Virus record (IMG/VR): IMGVR_UViG_3300047409_000788
Location: 1 to 53,391 of that record
Origin: a virus
Length of the DNA: 53,391 nt
Reading direction: 5' to 3' (one strand)
Position 1 is the first letter of the stretch; each line of letters begins with the position of its first letter. A program made the translations under genes and the position numbers. Below the pieces are notes generated by a model. That model ran no database searches, was not told where the DNA came from, and saw only the letters and a list, made by a program, of their open reading frames with translations. Below, one piece after another: positions 17,077 through 25,792 of this stretch.

Positions 17077-20000
17077 TCACCCGGCTTTGAACGTCCTTCT
17101 TATGGGTCCATTCGATCTATAATCATCGATAATATGCTTAATGATCTCACGCTTGCCCGTCTTCAGTTGTGATGGGGGCAGGGCGTTACTGTAGTCATTA
17201 TGAATTTCTATCACGATGGGTGGTTGCGGCTGGGCTTGTGACCCCCGCATGTCCACGGGGATGCTCCGTCCCCCACTTAAAGGCACCACCGCCTCCGGTG
17301 TCCCCAGCTCTGCGAGCGTTGCCAGACTCGGCCTCTGCACAATCCCCCCGCCGGCGAGGTGGAGGATGCTACCAAAGCCATGAGGCGCCACGCCGCCGGC
17401 GGCAAACATCGCCTCGAACCCAGGGGCGGCGGTACTCGCCGGACTCCCCCCGAGGGCCGACAGCCCCACGCCGACTACCCCCCGGGCCAGGACGCCTTCC
17501 CAGCCGCCTTGCTCATTCGTCGTGCCCGTCGCCGCGTTCAGGAGCATATTCATGATTTGCGAGGTCAGTTGCGCGAACATCTTTTGCAGGGACTGGACCA
17601 CGACCTGCCCGAGCTGTCTAAAACTGGTCACGCCCCCGGTAAAGACCTGCTCCCACAGGCTATCAAACGTCTGGCGTAGGTTGCCGGCGAGGCGCTTGGC
17701 GATCTGCTCCATTTCTTTTTCTTGGGCGAGCGTTTTACTGCGGGCGGTAATCGCCCCGAGTAGGGCGTCTTCCTGTGGCCCGATCTGCACGCCTTGGCGG
17801 GCGGCGAGTGCCCGCAATTGGGTTTCGACTTTCTCGGCATGGGGCGCATTCAGGACGGCCAGCGTGTCGCGGAGTTTCGCGGTATAGTCGGCCTGGGCTT
17901 GCTCGGCGGCGCGGGTGGCATCGGCGGTTTGCTTGAGGGCGACAAACCGTTCATCGAGCGCCTCCACCTCGGCCTTGTACGCTTCCCGCGTCCTGGCTAA
18001 GCCCAGCACGGTCTCGGCGGCTTGTTGAATGGCCTCGTTCTGCGGGAATCGGGCTTGGAGCACGGCGGCGGTGTCCTGGTCCCGGGCCTCTTTGGTCTGC
18101 GTATAGCCGGCAATGAGGCGTTGTAAGGCGGCCGCGGCTTGGTCCGTGGCCCGTATCTCTTCATCGATGGCCTGGAGATGGGCGCGCCCAGTCGCCATCG
18201 TCTGCGCGAGGGTCTCCCGATCGGGTTTCCCCGCGTCCACGGCGGCCCGGAGCTGGGCTTCTTGCCCCGTCGCCTGCCCCAGCACGCCGCTGACGGACGA
18301 GGGGAGGCGGGCCAGGACCTCCCGCGCAAAGGTGGCATTTTCCCCCGCTGCTTGGGGAATCCCCCCGCCCCGGGGCCCGGCGTTATAGGCCGTGAGGGCT
18401 TTGTTCACATCCCCGCTAAACTGCTTCAGGAGATCGGCGAGATAGTTGACGGTCGCCCGGATATTGCTTTCGGGGTCGAATTCCCGGCCCGTAATCCCAT
18501 ATTGGGCCGCCGTCCCGGGCATGAACTGGCCGAGCCCTTTGGCGCCTTGTCGCGACACGGCTTGGGGATTATTCCCCGACTCCTGGGTAATCAGGGCCTC
18601 CACCAGGGCCGGATCGAGGCCACGCTCTGCCGCCAGCGGGCCAATCATGGCCCGGAAGGGGGAGATCGCGCCACTGGGGGGATTCACCTGGGCGCGGCGC
18701 AAGGCCTCGGGGATTTTCTCAAACTCCTCCCGGATGGCCTTGAGTGTCTCTTGCCAGGACTTGAGCTTGTCTTCGGCCGTGGTGAGCGAGGGGAGAAAGG
18801 TGGCATTCAGGTCAATGTCGACAAGCTTTTTCTGACCTTCGACCATTAATTGCTGAATGGTCGCCAGGTGGGACGCGAGCGGTCCTGGTGCCGGCATGCC
18901 CACGCTCGGCGGTTCCAGCCCGTGATCTTGGAAATCCTTAATCGCCTTCTCTTGCTCTTGGAGCAGCCCGCGGATACGTTGGCGCATGGCCTCCCGGTCC
19001 GTCTCGCGCAGGGGGCCACCGAGGTCGGGGATCTCTGCCATTTGGGCGAGGGCAGAGGGATTGAGCTGCGCTTGAAGTTGCGCGATTTCCCGCTGGCGCC
19101 GCTGAATATCCGGCGCTAGCCCTTGCAGATTCCCGGGGAGGGCTGGGAGCGGCCCGCCCGCGTCGCGCTGCCGCGCCTCCGTCGCTTGCCGCCCCGCTTC
19201 CAGGGCTTTGGCCGCCGCCGCCGTGATGGCGGTCACGGCTTCGAGGACCCCCGACTCGGCAATCCGGTTTTTGAGGAGCACCACCTCATTGCCCAGGCGG
19301 GCAAAGGCCGTCGTGGCCTGGACGCCAATATTCTCTGCAATCCCACTCGACATCCGCCGCATTTCTTCCGCCACGGCGGGCAAGCTCTCCGTCGCCAGGA
19401 GGGTGCCTGATTTGGTCATCTCCGCGAGCCCGGCGGTCGTAGTCCCGAGGGCATGGGCAAAGGCTTCCATGGAGCCCGGCATCGCCATGCTCAATTGCCG
19501 CAGTTCCCGCATGTTGATGACATTCGTCTGCATCATGCGATCGAGGGCAAAAAAGACGCGCGTCAGATCGGCGCCCTGGATGCCTAAGCCGCGGGCGGCG
19601 GTGGCAAAGCCTGTAAAAATATCGCGGGCGGCCTGGCCTTCCAGGACGGTGCCTTTCGCCGCCGCTTCAAAATTGCGAAAGGTCGTCGCCGTCGAGAGGA
19701 GTTCCAGGCCCAGGCGTTGCGACTCGCGCACGATAAAGCCAAAGGCGGCGGCCCCATTTTCGGTGGACTGATGCAACCCGGTAAACGCCAGTTGTAACCC
19801 TTGGATTTTGGCGCCGACCTCCACCACACTCGTGCCAAACGCGATCACGCTCCGGAGCGCCCCTTCCAGAGACGTGACCAACCCGAGGGCGCCGCCGATG
19901 CTCAGGAATTGCTGCCAGGCGGCACTCCACGCCTGGGTCGCCGCCGTGGCGTGCTGTTGCGCCTGCTGGTGGGCGATGAGGGCCGCATTGGCCTGGACAT

Positions 20001-20250
20001 AGCCCTGCGTCTGCTGCTGGATGGCCTGGGCCATGGCCGTATAGGCGGTGGCGAGTTGGTTGGTGCTCTGGGTCGTGGCCTGGGCCGCTTGCTGCTGGGT
20101 GCCCAGGAGGGTCGACAACTGGGTGACCCACGCCGCATTGGACTCCCCCGCTTGTTCGAGGCGCTGGAGGCCGGCGATAATGCGATCGAAGGCCGGTGTT
20201 GCCTGATCTTGGGCTGTGATGATGATCTGAGGATTGTTCGTATCGGCCAC
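17077..20250 (-). CDS. Tape measure protein with lytic transglycosylase domain
   Basis: 1057 residues. It sets tail length and passes into the host during infection. The N-terminal ~110 residues are Q/A-rich coiled coil. The conserved tape-measure domain covers about 150-330 (GLELLSTATTFRNFEAAAKG, MRELRQLSMAMPGSMEAF). A soluble lytic transglycosylase domain occupies ~530-650: ALITQESGNNPQAVS with catalytic Glu557, GLGQFMPGTA and ALTAYNAGP. The C-terminus has the tape-measure end pattern (FDSLWEQVFTGG, and G-rich HLAGGGIVQRPSL). The gene follows the chaperone genes, as is typical. Confidence 0.93.
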   Translation of the reverse strand: MADTNNPQIIITAQDQATPAFDRIIAGLQRLEQAGESNAAWVTQLSTLLGTQQQAAQATTQSTNQLATAYTAMAQAIQQQTQGYVQANAALIAHQQAQQHATAATQAWSAAWQQFLSIGGALGLVTSLEGALRSVIAFGTSVVEVGAKIQGLQLAFTGLHQSTENGAAAFGFIVRESQRLGLELLSTATTFRNFEAAAKGTVLEGQAARDIFTGFATAARGLGIQGADLTRVFFALDRMMQTNVINMRELRQLSMAMPGSMEAFAHALGTTTAGLAEMTKSGTLLATESLPAVAEEMRRMSSGIAENIGVQATTAFARLGNEVVLLKNRIAESGVLEAVTAITAAAAKALEAGRQATEARQRDAGGPLPALPGNLQGLAPDIQRRQREIAQLQAQLNPSALAQMAEIPDLGGPLRETDREAMRQRIRGLLQEQEKAIKDFQDHGLEPPSVGMPAPGPLASHLATIQQLMVEGQKKLVDIDLNATFLPSLTTAEDKLKSWQETLKAIREEFEKIPEALRRAQVNPPSGAISPFRAMIGPLAAERGLDPALVEALITQESGNNPQAVSRQGAKGLGQFMPGTAAQYGITGREFDPESNIRATVNYLADLLKQFSGDVNKALTAYNAGPRGGGIPQAAGENATFAREVLARLPSSVSGVLGQATGQEAQLRAAVDAGKPDRETLAQTMATGRAHLQAIDEEIRATDQAAAALQRLIAGYTQTKEARDQDTAAVLQARFPQNEAIQQAAETVLGLARTREAYKAEVEALDERFVALKQTADATRAAEQAQADYTAKLRDTLAVLNAPHAEKVETQLRALAARQGVQIGPQEDALLGAITARSKTLAQEKEMEQIAKRLAGNLRQTFDSLWEQVFTGGVTSFRQLGQVVVQSLQKMFAQLTSQIMNMLLNAATGTTNEQGGWEGVLARGVVGVGLSALGGSPASTAAPGFEAMFAAGGVAPHGFGSILHLAGGGIVQRPSLATLAELGTPEAVVPLSGGRSIPVDMRGSQAQPQPPIVIEIHNDYSNALPPSQLKTGKREIIKHIIDDYRSNGPIRRTFKAG

Positions 20251-20253
20251 GGC

Positions 20254-20580
20254 TCACCTTGTCCAGTTTAAGCCCATAGGCCGTGTCATCTGTTTTAAGA
20301 CGACACTATTACTGCGATCGCTCTCCGCCGCGGTAACATTATAGGCACTGGCGGTATAGGTGCCCGCAGGACACAGCAGGGTGACGGTGGTCTGGTCCGT
20401 ATCGGCGACGACTTGTTCCACCGTACTTCCCGTGGGAATAAAGTACAATTTATACTTGATCCCAGCCGCCGCAGTCCCATCGGTGGTGGTGGTCACCGGA
20501 CTCCAGGTGAGGGTACATGCCAGGGCGGGACTTCCAAGACTGAGAAGGAGTGCGAGACAGCCGAGAACTCGTTGTATCAC
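20254..20580 (-). CDS. Secreted fibronectin-III-like protein, 108 residues
   Basis: GTG start at 20580 with GGAGGAG eight bases upstream. A signal peptide (MIQRVLGCLALLLSLGSPALA) is followed by one small Fn3-like domain: LTWSPVTTTTDG, YKLYFIPTGS, CPAGTYTASAYNVTAAESDR. Two cysteines could bridge. It lies between the tail assembly chaperone and the tape measure. Fn3 domains are common on phage surfaces, but this one should be exported. Function unknown. Confidence 0.7.
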   Translation of the reverse strand: MIQRVLGCLALLLSLGSPALACTLTWSPVTTTTDGTAAAGIKYKLYFIPTGSTVEQVVADTDQTTVTLLCPAGTYTASAYNVTAAESDRSNSVVLKQMTRPMGLNWTR

Positions 20581-20644
20581 AATGTGCTCCTCCGCGCGCG
20601 TCCTGGCGCGGTATCGGGCGCTGCTTCTTCTCCCCAGAGACGTG

Positions 20645-20878
20645 CTAGGACCCGTTGTGCCGTACTTCCCGGCGTATCTGATTGAGAAACGCCGTCAGCG
20701 AAGGGTCATCGGGCAGCTGCTCGCGCTGGAGTGCGGGCGCGGACGGTATCTGGTCGGGCCAGGTGAGGAGCACATTGAAATACAGCTCCCTGCTCGTACA
20801 CTTCATCACCTCACTCGGCAAGACTTGATACTGTTCCGCTAACGCCCGGACGATCTTCGCGCTGTGGGTCTTGGCGAA
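20645..20878 (-). CDS. Tail assembly chaperone, frameshifted C-terminal part (gpT-like)
   Basis: This minus-strand frame, +1 relative to the upstream gene, encodes AKTHSAKIVRALAEQYQVLP, SEVMKCTSRELYFNVLLTWP and a further ~35 residues before TAG at 20647-20645. It has the look of a tail assembly chaperone C-terminal domain (LAEQY..LPSEV..). It opens upstream of the 0-frame stop at 20811, so it can be reached by a +1 shift. The likely product is a 219-residue fusion. An independent start at the ATG near 20804 (MKCTSREL) would lose the conserved-looking first 26 residues, so I favour frameshifting. Position between tube and tape measure matches lambda G/GT. Confidence 0.65.
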   Translation of the reverse strand, partial: FAKTHSAKIVRALAEQYQVLPSEVMKCTSRELYFNVLLTWPDQIPSAPALQREQLPDDPSLTAFLNQIRREVRHNGS

Positions 20879-21305
20879 ACGCCTCGACTGCTACGGCATC
20901 CCCCGTCGTCATCCCCATCTTGGCCGAGATGGCCTGGAAGAGGAACTCAAAATCCGCCTGATCCAACTCACTCACATGGAGATAGCTTCTGGTGGAATAG
21001 ACGGGTTCGCCCTGGTCATTGCGCACGTCGGACATGGGCGGGGCAATGACGCCGGCCGCCACAATGCCTTGCTTGAGCCGCAGAAACTCGGTGGCGGGGA
21101 TGTTGGCCGCCGGCGGCTCCGCGGGGGGGCCGTCTGGGGCATCCGCCGCCGGAGCCGCCGGCGGGACGGCGGAGGGGATGAGCAGTTCGCCCAGATGCAG
21201 CAGCTTCATTTGATCCGGGCGCCGAATCGCCACGAGGAGCCCGGAGACCGGTAAGGTCACTTCTTCATGGAGATAGCGCAGAAACTCGTCCAGGGTGGCA
21301 GCCAT
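20811..21305 (-). CDS. Tail assembly chaperone, upstream part (gpG-like)
   Basis: 164 residues from the ATG at 21305 (AAAGGGA eight bases upstream). Begins MAATLDEFLRYLHEEVTLPV. A proline/alanine-rich linker lies at about 50-70, then RSYLHVSELDQADFEFLFQA. The final ~20 residues (QDPQREDRPGVSG) look non-conserved. That is expected for the unshifted product of a programmed frameshift. It sits between the tail-tube and tape-measure genes, the standard place for the chaperone. No sequence family was matched directly. Confidence 0.7.
   Translation of the reverse strand: MAATLDEFLRYLHEEVTLPVSGLLVAIRRPDQMKLLHLGELLIPSAVPPAAPAADAPDGPPAEPPAANIPATEFLRLKQGIVAAGVIAPPMSDVRNDQGEPVYSTRSYLHVSELDQADFEFLFQAISAKMGMTTGDAVAVEAFRQDPQREDRPGVSGTVSSLAE
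20876..20879 (-). promoter_or_regulatory. Candidate +1 ribosomal frameshift site (UUU-C)
   Basis: The 0-frame reads GCG TTT CGC CAA. Slipping one base lets the Phe tRNA pair with TTC, and reading continues GCC AAG ACC in the chaperone C-terminal frame. In the +1 frame a TAG lies 14 bases upstream, so the shift must happen between there and 20811. The exact site inside that interval is inferred from the switch in protein-like sequence. Confidence 0.5.
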
Positions 21306-21347
21306 ACAATCCCTTTCTGTGATCCAGAACAAGAGAAACTTGTACTA

Positions 21348-22421
21348 CTAGACCAAGTAGGCCGCCTGGGTGCCGTAGACAAAGCCGACGGCCATGGGGT
21401 TGGTCTTGTCGTCGAACACCGTGGCCTCTAACTGCAGGTCTTCGAGTTGATTGGTTTGTGCCCGCGTAAAGGGCTGGAACTGGACGCGGGGAATCAGGAG
21501 CGTGACGCCGTAGAACATGGCCCCGCCCACGGTAATGACCCCGCCCACGACGTCGGCCCGGGCCATCTTGAGATTTAATTCGAGGGCAAGCTTGCTCTGG
21601 CCCGTATAGTGCGCCAGATAGGTGGCTTCGTCTTCGGACCGGAGTTGGAGCCGCAAGGAGACCGTCCCCGCCCGCCGGGTGGCATCGAGACCGCTGCGGA
21701 CATCGCCCCCGCCCGGACGATACCCAAAATCCGCCGGGATGTTATTCAACCACCGAAACGTCCACGCGAGAATCCGCGATGACCAATCGACTTCCGATCC
21801 GCCGAGATTGGCCGTCGTTTGGGAAGGGGTGGTAGGGATACTAATAGGCGTCCCTCCCGTATCTTTGAAGTACAATTTCGCCGCGCCAATCCGGAGCCAA
21901 TTTTCGGTGACCGATGCTGGAAACGCGTCGGCGGCAATCACCCGGCTGCCCGAGCCAATGAGCACGGTGGAACAGCGGACATACGGGTCGGCCTGGGCCA
22001 TGGACAGCTCAAAGCTCTCGGCCTTGACGCCTGTGTACTTATATTGGACCCCGCCATCATGCAAGGCCTGCACCCCGATGCTTGGGAGGTCGAGCGAGGA
22101 CCCCGGCGTAATTTTTTGACGGTACGCCGCCAGCGCCCCATCTTGGGTGCCTACAATGGTGCCGAGCGTGAGCCCGAGCATGGCGGCAACCGTATAAGGT
22201 TTGGTCCGCGTCTCGGTATAAGTGAACCGATCGGAAAAACGCGCAATCTCTTGCTGCGTGACGCCTTCATAGCCAGAAATCATCTGCGCATCATTGGCAA
22301 TATTGTCATCCCACTGCTGCACGCTGGCTTCTTCATACTGGGTAAAGGTCGCCGCGGCGGGAAAGGTCCAGAGCGCAGGGCCAGCATCATAGACTGCCTC
22401 TTTATCTCCGACACTCATCAT
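21348..22421 (-). CDS. Major tail tube protein
   Basis: 357 residues from MMSVGDKEAVYDAG. It should form the tail tube. Its place upstream of the chaperone and tape measure fits, as does the mix of strands (SLRLQLRSEDEATYLAHYTG, GVTLLIPRVQFQPFTRAQTN). A shorter set of segments with the same order recurs in the giant protein at 13.5-17.0 kb. Start: ATG 22421, since the frame upstream overlaps nothing coding-like; the Shine-Dalgarno is weak. It is longer than lambda-type tube proteins but within range for other siphoviruses. Confidence 0.8.
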   Translation of the reverse strand: MMSVGDKEAVYDAGPALWTFPAAATFTQYEEASVQQWDDNIANDAQMISGYEGVTQQEIARFSDRFTYTETRTKPYTVAAMLGLTLGTIVGTQDGALAAYRQKITPGSSLDLPSIGVQALHDGGVQYKYTGVKAESFELSMAQADPYVRCSTVLIGSGSRVIAADAFPASVTENWLRIGAAKLYFKDTGGTPISIPTTPSQTTANLGGSEVDWSSRILAWTFRWLNNIPADFGYRPGGGDVRSGLDATRRAGTVSLRLQLRSEDEATYLAHYTGQSKLALELNLKMARADVVGGVITVGGAMFYGVTLLIPRVQFQPFTRAQTNQLEDLQLEATVFDDKTNPMAVGFVYGTQAAYLV

Positions 22422-22520
22422 CAATTTTCTCAAGAAGACCTTCTGGGGTGGCACTGCTGACCCTCCTGTCCATCTCCCATACCGGCTGCACCAGCGCAGT
22501 CCCCCCGACATGCATGTCGC

Positions 22521-22715
22521 TTACGGCGCATCCTCCTCCACCGTCCACGAGACAAATCGTCCTGCCGGGTACTCGGCCACAATACGATATTGCTGCCGGA
22601 TCAGGAGCAGCCCATCAATCACCTGCCCGTCGGCATTCGTATAGTGCACCTCGGGACTCTCTAGCCCCGCGGCGGCTTGCTCCTCCTCAGTGATGATGAC
22701 AGAGACGGTACTCAT
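22521..22715 (-). CDS. Small hypothetical protein, 64 residues
   Basis: MSTVSVIITEEEQAAAGLES begins a short acidic protein with HYTNADGQVIDGLLLIRQQY. Its ATG overlaps the LamG gene stop by four bases (ATGA), which fixes the start and implies coupling. Family not recognised. It precedes the tail tube gene. Confidence 0.6.
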   Translation of the reverse strand: MSTVSVIITEEEQAAAGLESPEVHYTNADGQVIDGLLLIRQQYRIVAEYPAGRFVSWTVEEDAP

Positions 22716-23581
22716 AGGCGTTTCCTCCAGATGCGCCACGGCGGCCGCCGTGGGGGCGTTGAGACCAGGCGCACGGCCGGCGGCGCCGCCGGCCAGGTCA
22801 GGAGCCGGAGGCTCCGGTGCCGCGTCACCGTAAAGAGTTGGGCGAGCGCCGCCGGGGTCAGCGCATAGTTGAAAATCAGCACCCCATCGAGACTGCCGAC
22901 CCAATACGCCGTCCCGGCCCCGGGAAAGTGTCCAATTTCACACGGGAATGCCCCAGACGTGAAGGAGGTCGTGGTATCAATATCACTGACCGTGCCTTCG
23001 GCCTTGCCATTGAGATACAGCGTGCCATTCACTCCAGTGATGACGAACGCGCCCATATACCAGCTATTGAGCGCAATGGTGGTCGTGCCGTAACAGAACG
23101 CCAGGACATTCCCCGCTTGTTTATAGAGCCCGGCCAGACGACAGGGCCCCGCGCCATAGTTATCGGTGTACAGTCCCCAGCCGGTGGAGCCGACATCCCG
23201 ACACATCGTCAGGATGCGTTGCTCACTTTCCAGGTCCATTTGGGTTTGCTTGAACCAGGCCACCACCGTGCGGGCCGTCGTGGTCGCGTCGTTATAGGCC
23301 GACGAATTGCCGATGGCCACCGCCCCGATGCCGGTATTGGGAAACCGGAGCTCGCCATAGCCGCCCGGCCGGGTCGTGGCGCCCCAGCCACTCACATCGC
23401 TACTGGGGAGCAAACTCGTGAGGGTGCCGTGATTCCGCCCCGTGAGATCGAGCCACCGCAGCCCGCCGGCGGTGCGCGGCAGGACCACCCAGGCCGCCAG
23501 CACGCCATGCCCCAGGAGCCCCCGCGGATTGAGCGGGCGGGGGTAGGCCAGTTGTCGGAGCGGCCAGACACTGACGGGCAT
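22712..23581 (-). CDS. LamG/concanavalin-like virion protein (copy 1)
   Basis: 289 residues. The middle part has the laminin-G-like jellyroll pattern: ARTVVAWFKQTQ, RILTMCRD, SWYMGAFVITGVNGTLYLNG, and the closing YWVGSLDGVLIFNYALT. This fold usually binds sugars and decorates virions. The N-terminal ~70 residues (VLAAWVVLPRTAGGLRWLDL) are typical of phage LamG proteins. The C-terminal ~40 are basic and proline-rich. It lies in the small structural gene run upstream of the tail tube. A second LamG gene is at 30.0 kb. Confidence 0.75.
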   Translation of the reverse strand: MPVSVWPLRQLAYPRPLNPRGLLGHGVLAAWVVLPRTAGGLRWLDLTGRNHGTLTSLLPSSDVSGWGATTRPGGYGELRFPNTGIGAVAIGNSSAYNDATTTARTVVAWFKQTQMDLESEQRILTMCRDVGSTGWGLYTDNYGAGPCRLAGLYKQAGNVLAFCYGTTTIALNSWYMGAFVITGVNGTLYLNGKAEGTVSDIDTTTSFTSGAFPCEIGHFPGAGTAYWVGSLDGVLIFNYALTPAALAQLFTVTRHRSLRLLTWPAAPPAVRLVSTPPRRPPWRIWRKRL

Positions 23582-23593
23582 CGCACGTGACTC

Positions 23594-24361
23594 CTAAATA
23601 GCCGTGAAGTAGCACCCGATCTGGGTGAGGACATGATTCCCGCCCGTCGCATGCAGGGCCGCCACGGTGTTATGCGTCAGATACAGCCCCCAGCGCGTGG
23701 GGCAATGGCCAAACGCCTCCGCCAGCGTGAGCAACTTGGGATAGTAGCCCACATTCGAGGTCGCGGAGTTCGAGGTACTTCCCATCAGGACAAAGCCGCT
23801 ATCGAGCACATACGTACTGGTGATGGTCACGGCGGCATCACTGCCGGTGATCGTATCCGGGTAGAGCGGCGTATCGTTGAGCACCGCGTAGGCGTACACG
23901 CGGATTTCTTTATCGACGGTCGCGGTGGTGCCGGTCGTGATCTTGGCGGTAATGCGGTAGTCCACATACAGGTTCGTCGTGTTGACAATCGCGGTGGCTT
24001 CGCGGCCGGCCACAAACGTGGTCGAGCTGGCGAGGGAGGCGAGGGTACAGGTGAGGGCTGCGGAGGCCGCGTAGGCGATTTTGAGATTGGCGTTCTCAGC
24101 ATAGGTGCACCACCACGGCGCCCAGCCAAGCCGCTCAAAGAAGCGATCCCGAAAGCGGCGGGGGAGCGTGCGCCGGGGGGAGAGAACCTCAAAGGCGTGC
24201 TCCCGGTGTTTGGCTTCCCATTCCCACAGCTCTTGCGTAAAGCCCTGGGGCGTGCGGCCCAGGCGGTGGCGGTGGCGGCAGGTGTGGCACACGGCATCGA
24301 GGTCAATGCGCACCAGCGCCTCATCAGGGCTATGCACCAGGGGAGGGCTCAGCATCGCCAT
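23594..24361 (-). CDS. Putative virion structural protein, 255 residues
   Basis: The first ~85 residues contain CHTCRHRHRLGRTPQGF, which could bind a metal with nearby cysteines, and a helical basic stretch. The rest is threonine/alanine-rich beta sequence (NTTNLYVDYRITAKITTG, RVYAYAVLNDTPLYPDT), like small phage decoration proteins. Family not recognised. It is packed between LamG copy 1 and the 193-residue gene, so a virion role is likely. Confidence 0.6.
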   Translation of the reverse strand: MAMLSPPLVHSPDEALVRIDLDAVCHTCRHRHRLGRTPQGFTQELWEWEAKHREHAFEVLSPRRTLPRRFRDRFFERLGWAPWWCTYAENANLKIAYAASAALTCTLASLASSTTFVAGREATAIVNTTNLYVDYRITAKITTGTTATVDKEIRVYAYAVLNDTPLYPDTITGSDAAVTITSTYVLDSGFVLMGSTSNSATSNVGYYPKLLTLAEAFGHCPTRWGLYLTHNTVAALHATGGNHVLTQIGCYFTAI

Positions 24362-24369
24362 CCTTGCTC

Positions 24370-24951
24370 CTACGGTAAGGCCCAGGCGGCCAGAATGTTC
24401 GCAATACTCAACGGCCCTTCGGCCCCGGGCGCCATCGTGGCGGGACTCGCGGTACTCCCGGTGCCCGTGGCGTAGAGTTTTTCGGCCCGCGTCAGTTTGC
24501 GGCGGCCCATGAGAATCAGATTGGCGCGGGTCGTGGTGCCGGCGGCGAACGTATCGGTAATCCCCCCGCGCACGTTACTATCCGCCGCATTGATGGGCAG
24601 GGTGAGCTGGCCCGTCAACCATTCAAAAATGCGGGCCTTGCCGACCGTTAAGGCATCGACTTCCGTCCACACGATGCCGCCGGTGCCGCGATACTCGGCG
24701 GCCGGGACGATCGTGCGCCAGGCCCAAAAATCGGGCGCACTGAGCAGGTTGTAGACGCCGGCAATGGCGTCGGCGCTGTCGGAGTTCTGGGGCAGTTGGC
24801 TCAGCGTCCCATCGGCCGCCATATCCGCCTTGAGCGTAGTCAGTTGGGCCACGCTCAAGGTCATGGCGGCACCGCCGCCCGCCACGGCGCCCAGGAGGGC
24901 GAGGGCGAGGAGGAGGATGGGTCCGAGTCGTCTGGGGTGCACCATCACCAT
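24370..24951 (-). CDS. Conserved phage protein with added signal-like N-terminus
   Basis: 193 residues. From about residue 30 it has a pattern I recognise from siphovirus structural gene runs: MTLSVAQLTTLKADMAADGT, APDFWAWRTIVP, WTEVDALTVGKARIFEWLTG and RAEKLYATGTGS. Its function is unknown. The first 29 residues (RRLGPILLLALALLGAVAGG) look like a signal peptide or membrane anchor. That start (24951) has AAAGG upstream, whereas the internal ATG at 24864 has no Shine-Dalgarno, so the extension is probably real. Confidence 0.7.
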   Translation of the reverse strand: MVMVHPRRLGPILLLALALLGAVAGGGAAMTLSVAQLTTLKADMAADGTLSQLPQNSDSADAIAGVYNLLSAPDFWAWRTIVPAAEYRGTGGIVWTEVDALTVGKARIFEWLTGQLTLPINAADSNVRGGITDTFAAGTTTRANLILMGRRKLTRAEKLYATGTGSTASPATMAPGAEGPLSIANILAAWALP

Positions 24952-24963
24952 ACGTGGGCCTTT

Positions 24964-25296
24964 CTAGCTGTGGCGCACGGCGACCATGAGCCGGATGGAC
25001 CAGGTGCCGTGCTGGTCCGATCCATTGTCCGCCGTGGCGACAAACAGATACTCTTGCCAGGGGTCCAGGGTGACCGTATCCCGCAGCACCCCGATAAAAT
25101 CGCCGTCGCTGCCCGGAAGATAGGCCATGGCGACCGGCCAGGTTTCTCCCGGGACATCGACGCCGTCCAGCGTCTGGATACGAAACGTGATGACCGCGCC
25201 CGCGCCCAGGGGCGTCGCCAGCCCGGTCGTGAGGGCGATCGCCTGCGCCCCCGTCAGGCGGACCACGTTATCGTTGCCGATATAGGCGGTGAGCAT
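24964..25296 (-). CDS. Small phage structural protein, 110 residues
   Basis: MLTAYIGNDNVVRLTGAQAI begins a beta-sandwich-like protein that ends TWSIRLMVAVRHS. I recall similar small proteins in other phage tail operons but cannot name a role. ATG 25296 has GGAGA upstream. A strong terminator lies just upstream (25336-25377), so it may need read-through or its own promoter. Confidence 0.6.
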   Translation of the reverse strand: MLTAYIGNDNVVRLTGAQAIALTTGLATPLGAGAVITFRIQTLDGVDVPGETWPVAMAYLPGSDGDFIGVLRDTVTLDPWQEYLFVATADNGSDQHGTWSIRLMVAVRHS

Positions 25297-25335
25297 CGAT
25301 GCACTCTCCGGGGGACACGCCTGTGCCCCAGGCAC

Positions 25336-25377
25336 AAAAAAAGCGGCACACCACGCACGTGCACGTGAGGTACCGCT
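25336..25377 (-). terminator. Rho-independent terminator
   Basis: Read on the minus strand: a ~14-bp stem starting AGCGGTACC and closing GTGCCGCT, a 7-base loop, then seven T. It follows the 82-residue gene at 25.4 kb and would stop transcripts starting at 25.76 and 26.8 kb. It would split the structural operon unless antitermination occurs. Confidence 0.8.
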
Positions 25378-25444
25378 TCCACTAGGCCCGACGCCTGGAG
25401 GCCAAGCCAGGCGCGGGACACAGGACGTCTCAGAGTATGGGCAA

Positions 25445-25693
25445 CTACTTTCTCTGTTCCTCGTCCGCATGGCGACTGATGATGCGTCGAAGGGCCGCCA
25501 TAATCACCACGACATCGGCGTCATTCTCTGGGGTCATCGGGACGGCAATCTCCAGCGCGCCATCCACGATGGTCTCGCCAGGGGCATCGAAGGCATAAAT
25601 ATGATAAAAGCTCGGACGGCCTTTGAAATCGCTGAGGTTTTCATAATCCCAAGCCAATCCATACTCATCCTCAGATGTGCTATAGTCTGACAT
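25445..25693 (-). CDS. Small acidic hypothetical protein, 82 residues
   Basis: MSDYSTSEDEYGLAWDYENL is rich in acidic and aromatic residues. The C-terminus has a helix (ADVVVIMAALRRIISRHADE). Family not recognised. It has its own extended -10 promoter with a 5' hairpin and is followed by a terminator, so it is probably a single-gene unit inserted in the structural run. Confidence 0.6.
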   Translation of the reverse strand: MSDYSTSEDEYGLAWDYENLSDFKGRPSFYHIYAFDAPGETIVDGALEIAVPMTPENDADVVVIMAALRRIISRHADEEQRK

Positions 25694-25727
25694 CCGTTCA
25701 ACCTCCTACTCAGGTTGGAAGGGTTTG

Positions 25728-25770
25728 GCGTAGGCGAGTACGTCTCCACTCGCCTACGCTGAGTATAACA
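25728..25770 (-). promoter_or_regulatory. Extended -10 promoter and 5' hairpin
   Basis: Minus strand TGTTATACT (25770-25762) is an extended -10 element without a good -35. The predicted start falls at the outer edge of a perfect 12-bp stem (GCGTAGGCGAGT and complement, 25728-25759) with an 8-base loop. The same TGTTATACT-plus-hairpin layout occurs upstream of the HNH gene at 26.8 kb. Confidence 0.65.
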
Positions 25771-25792
25771 GGTTCTTGCGGGCGTGCCCTCG

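Noticed and set aside
15874-17172. Plus-strand frame (432 codons)
   Set aside because: Antisense to the ETAQ-repeat region; the apparent repeats mirror those of the real gene.
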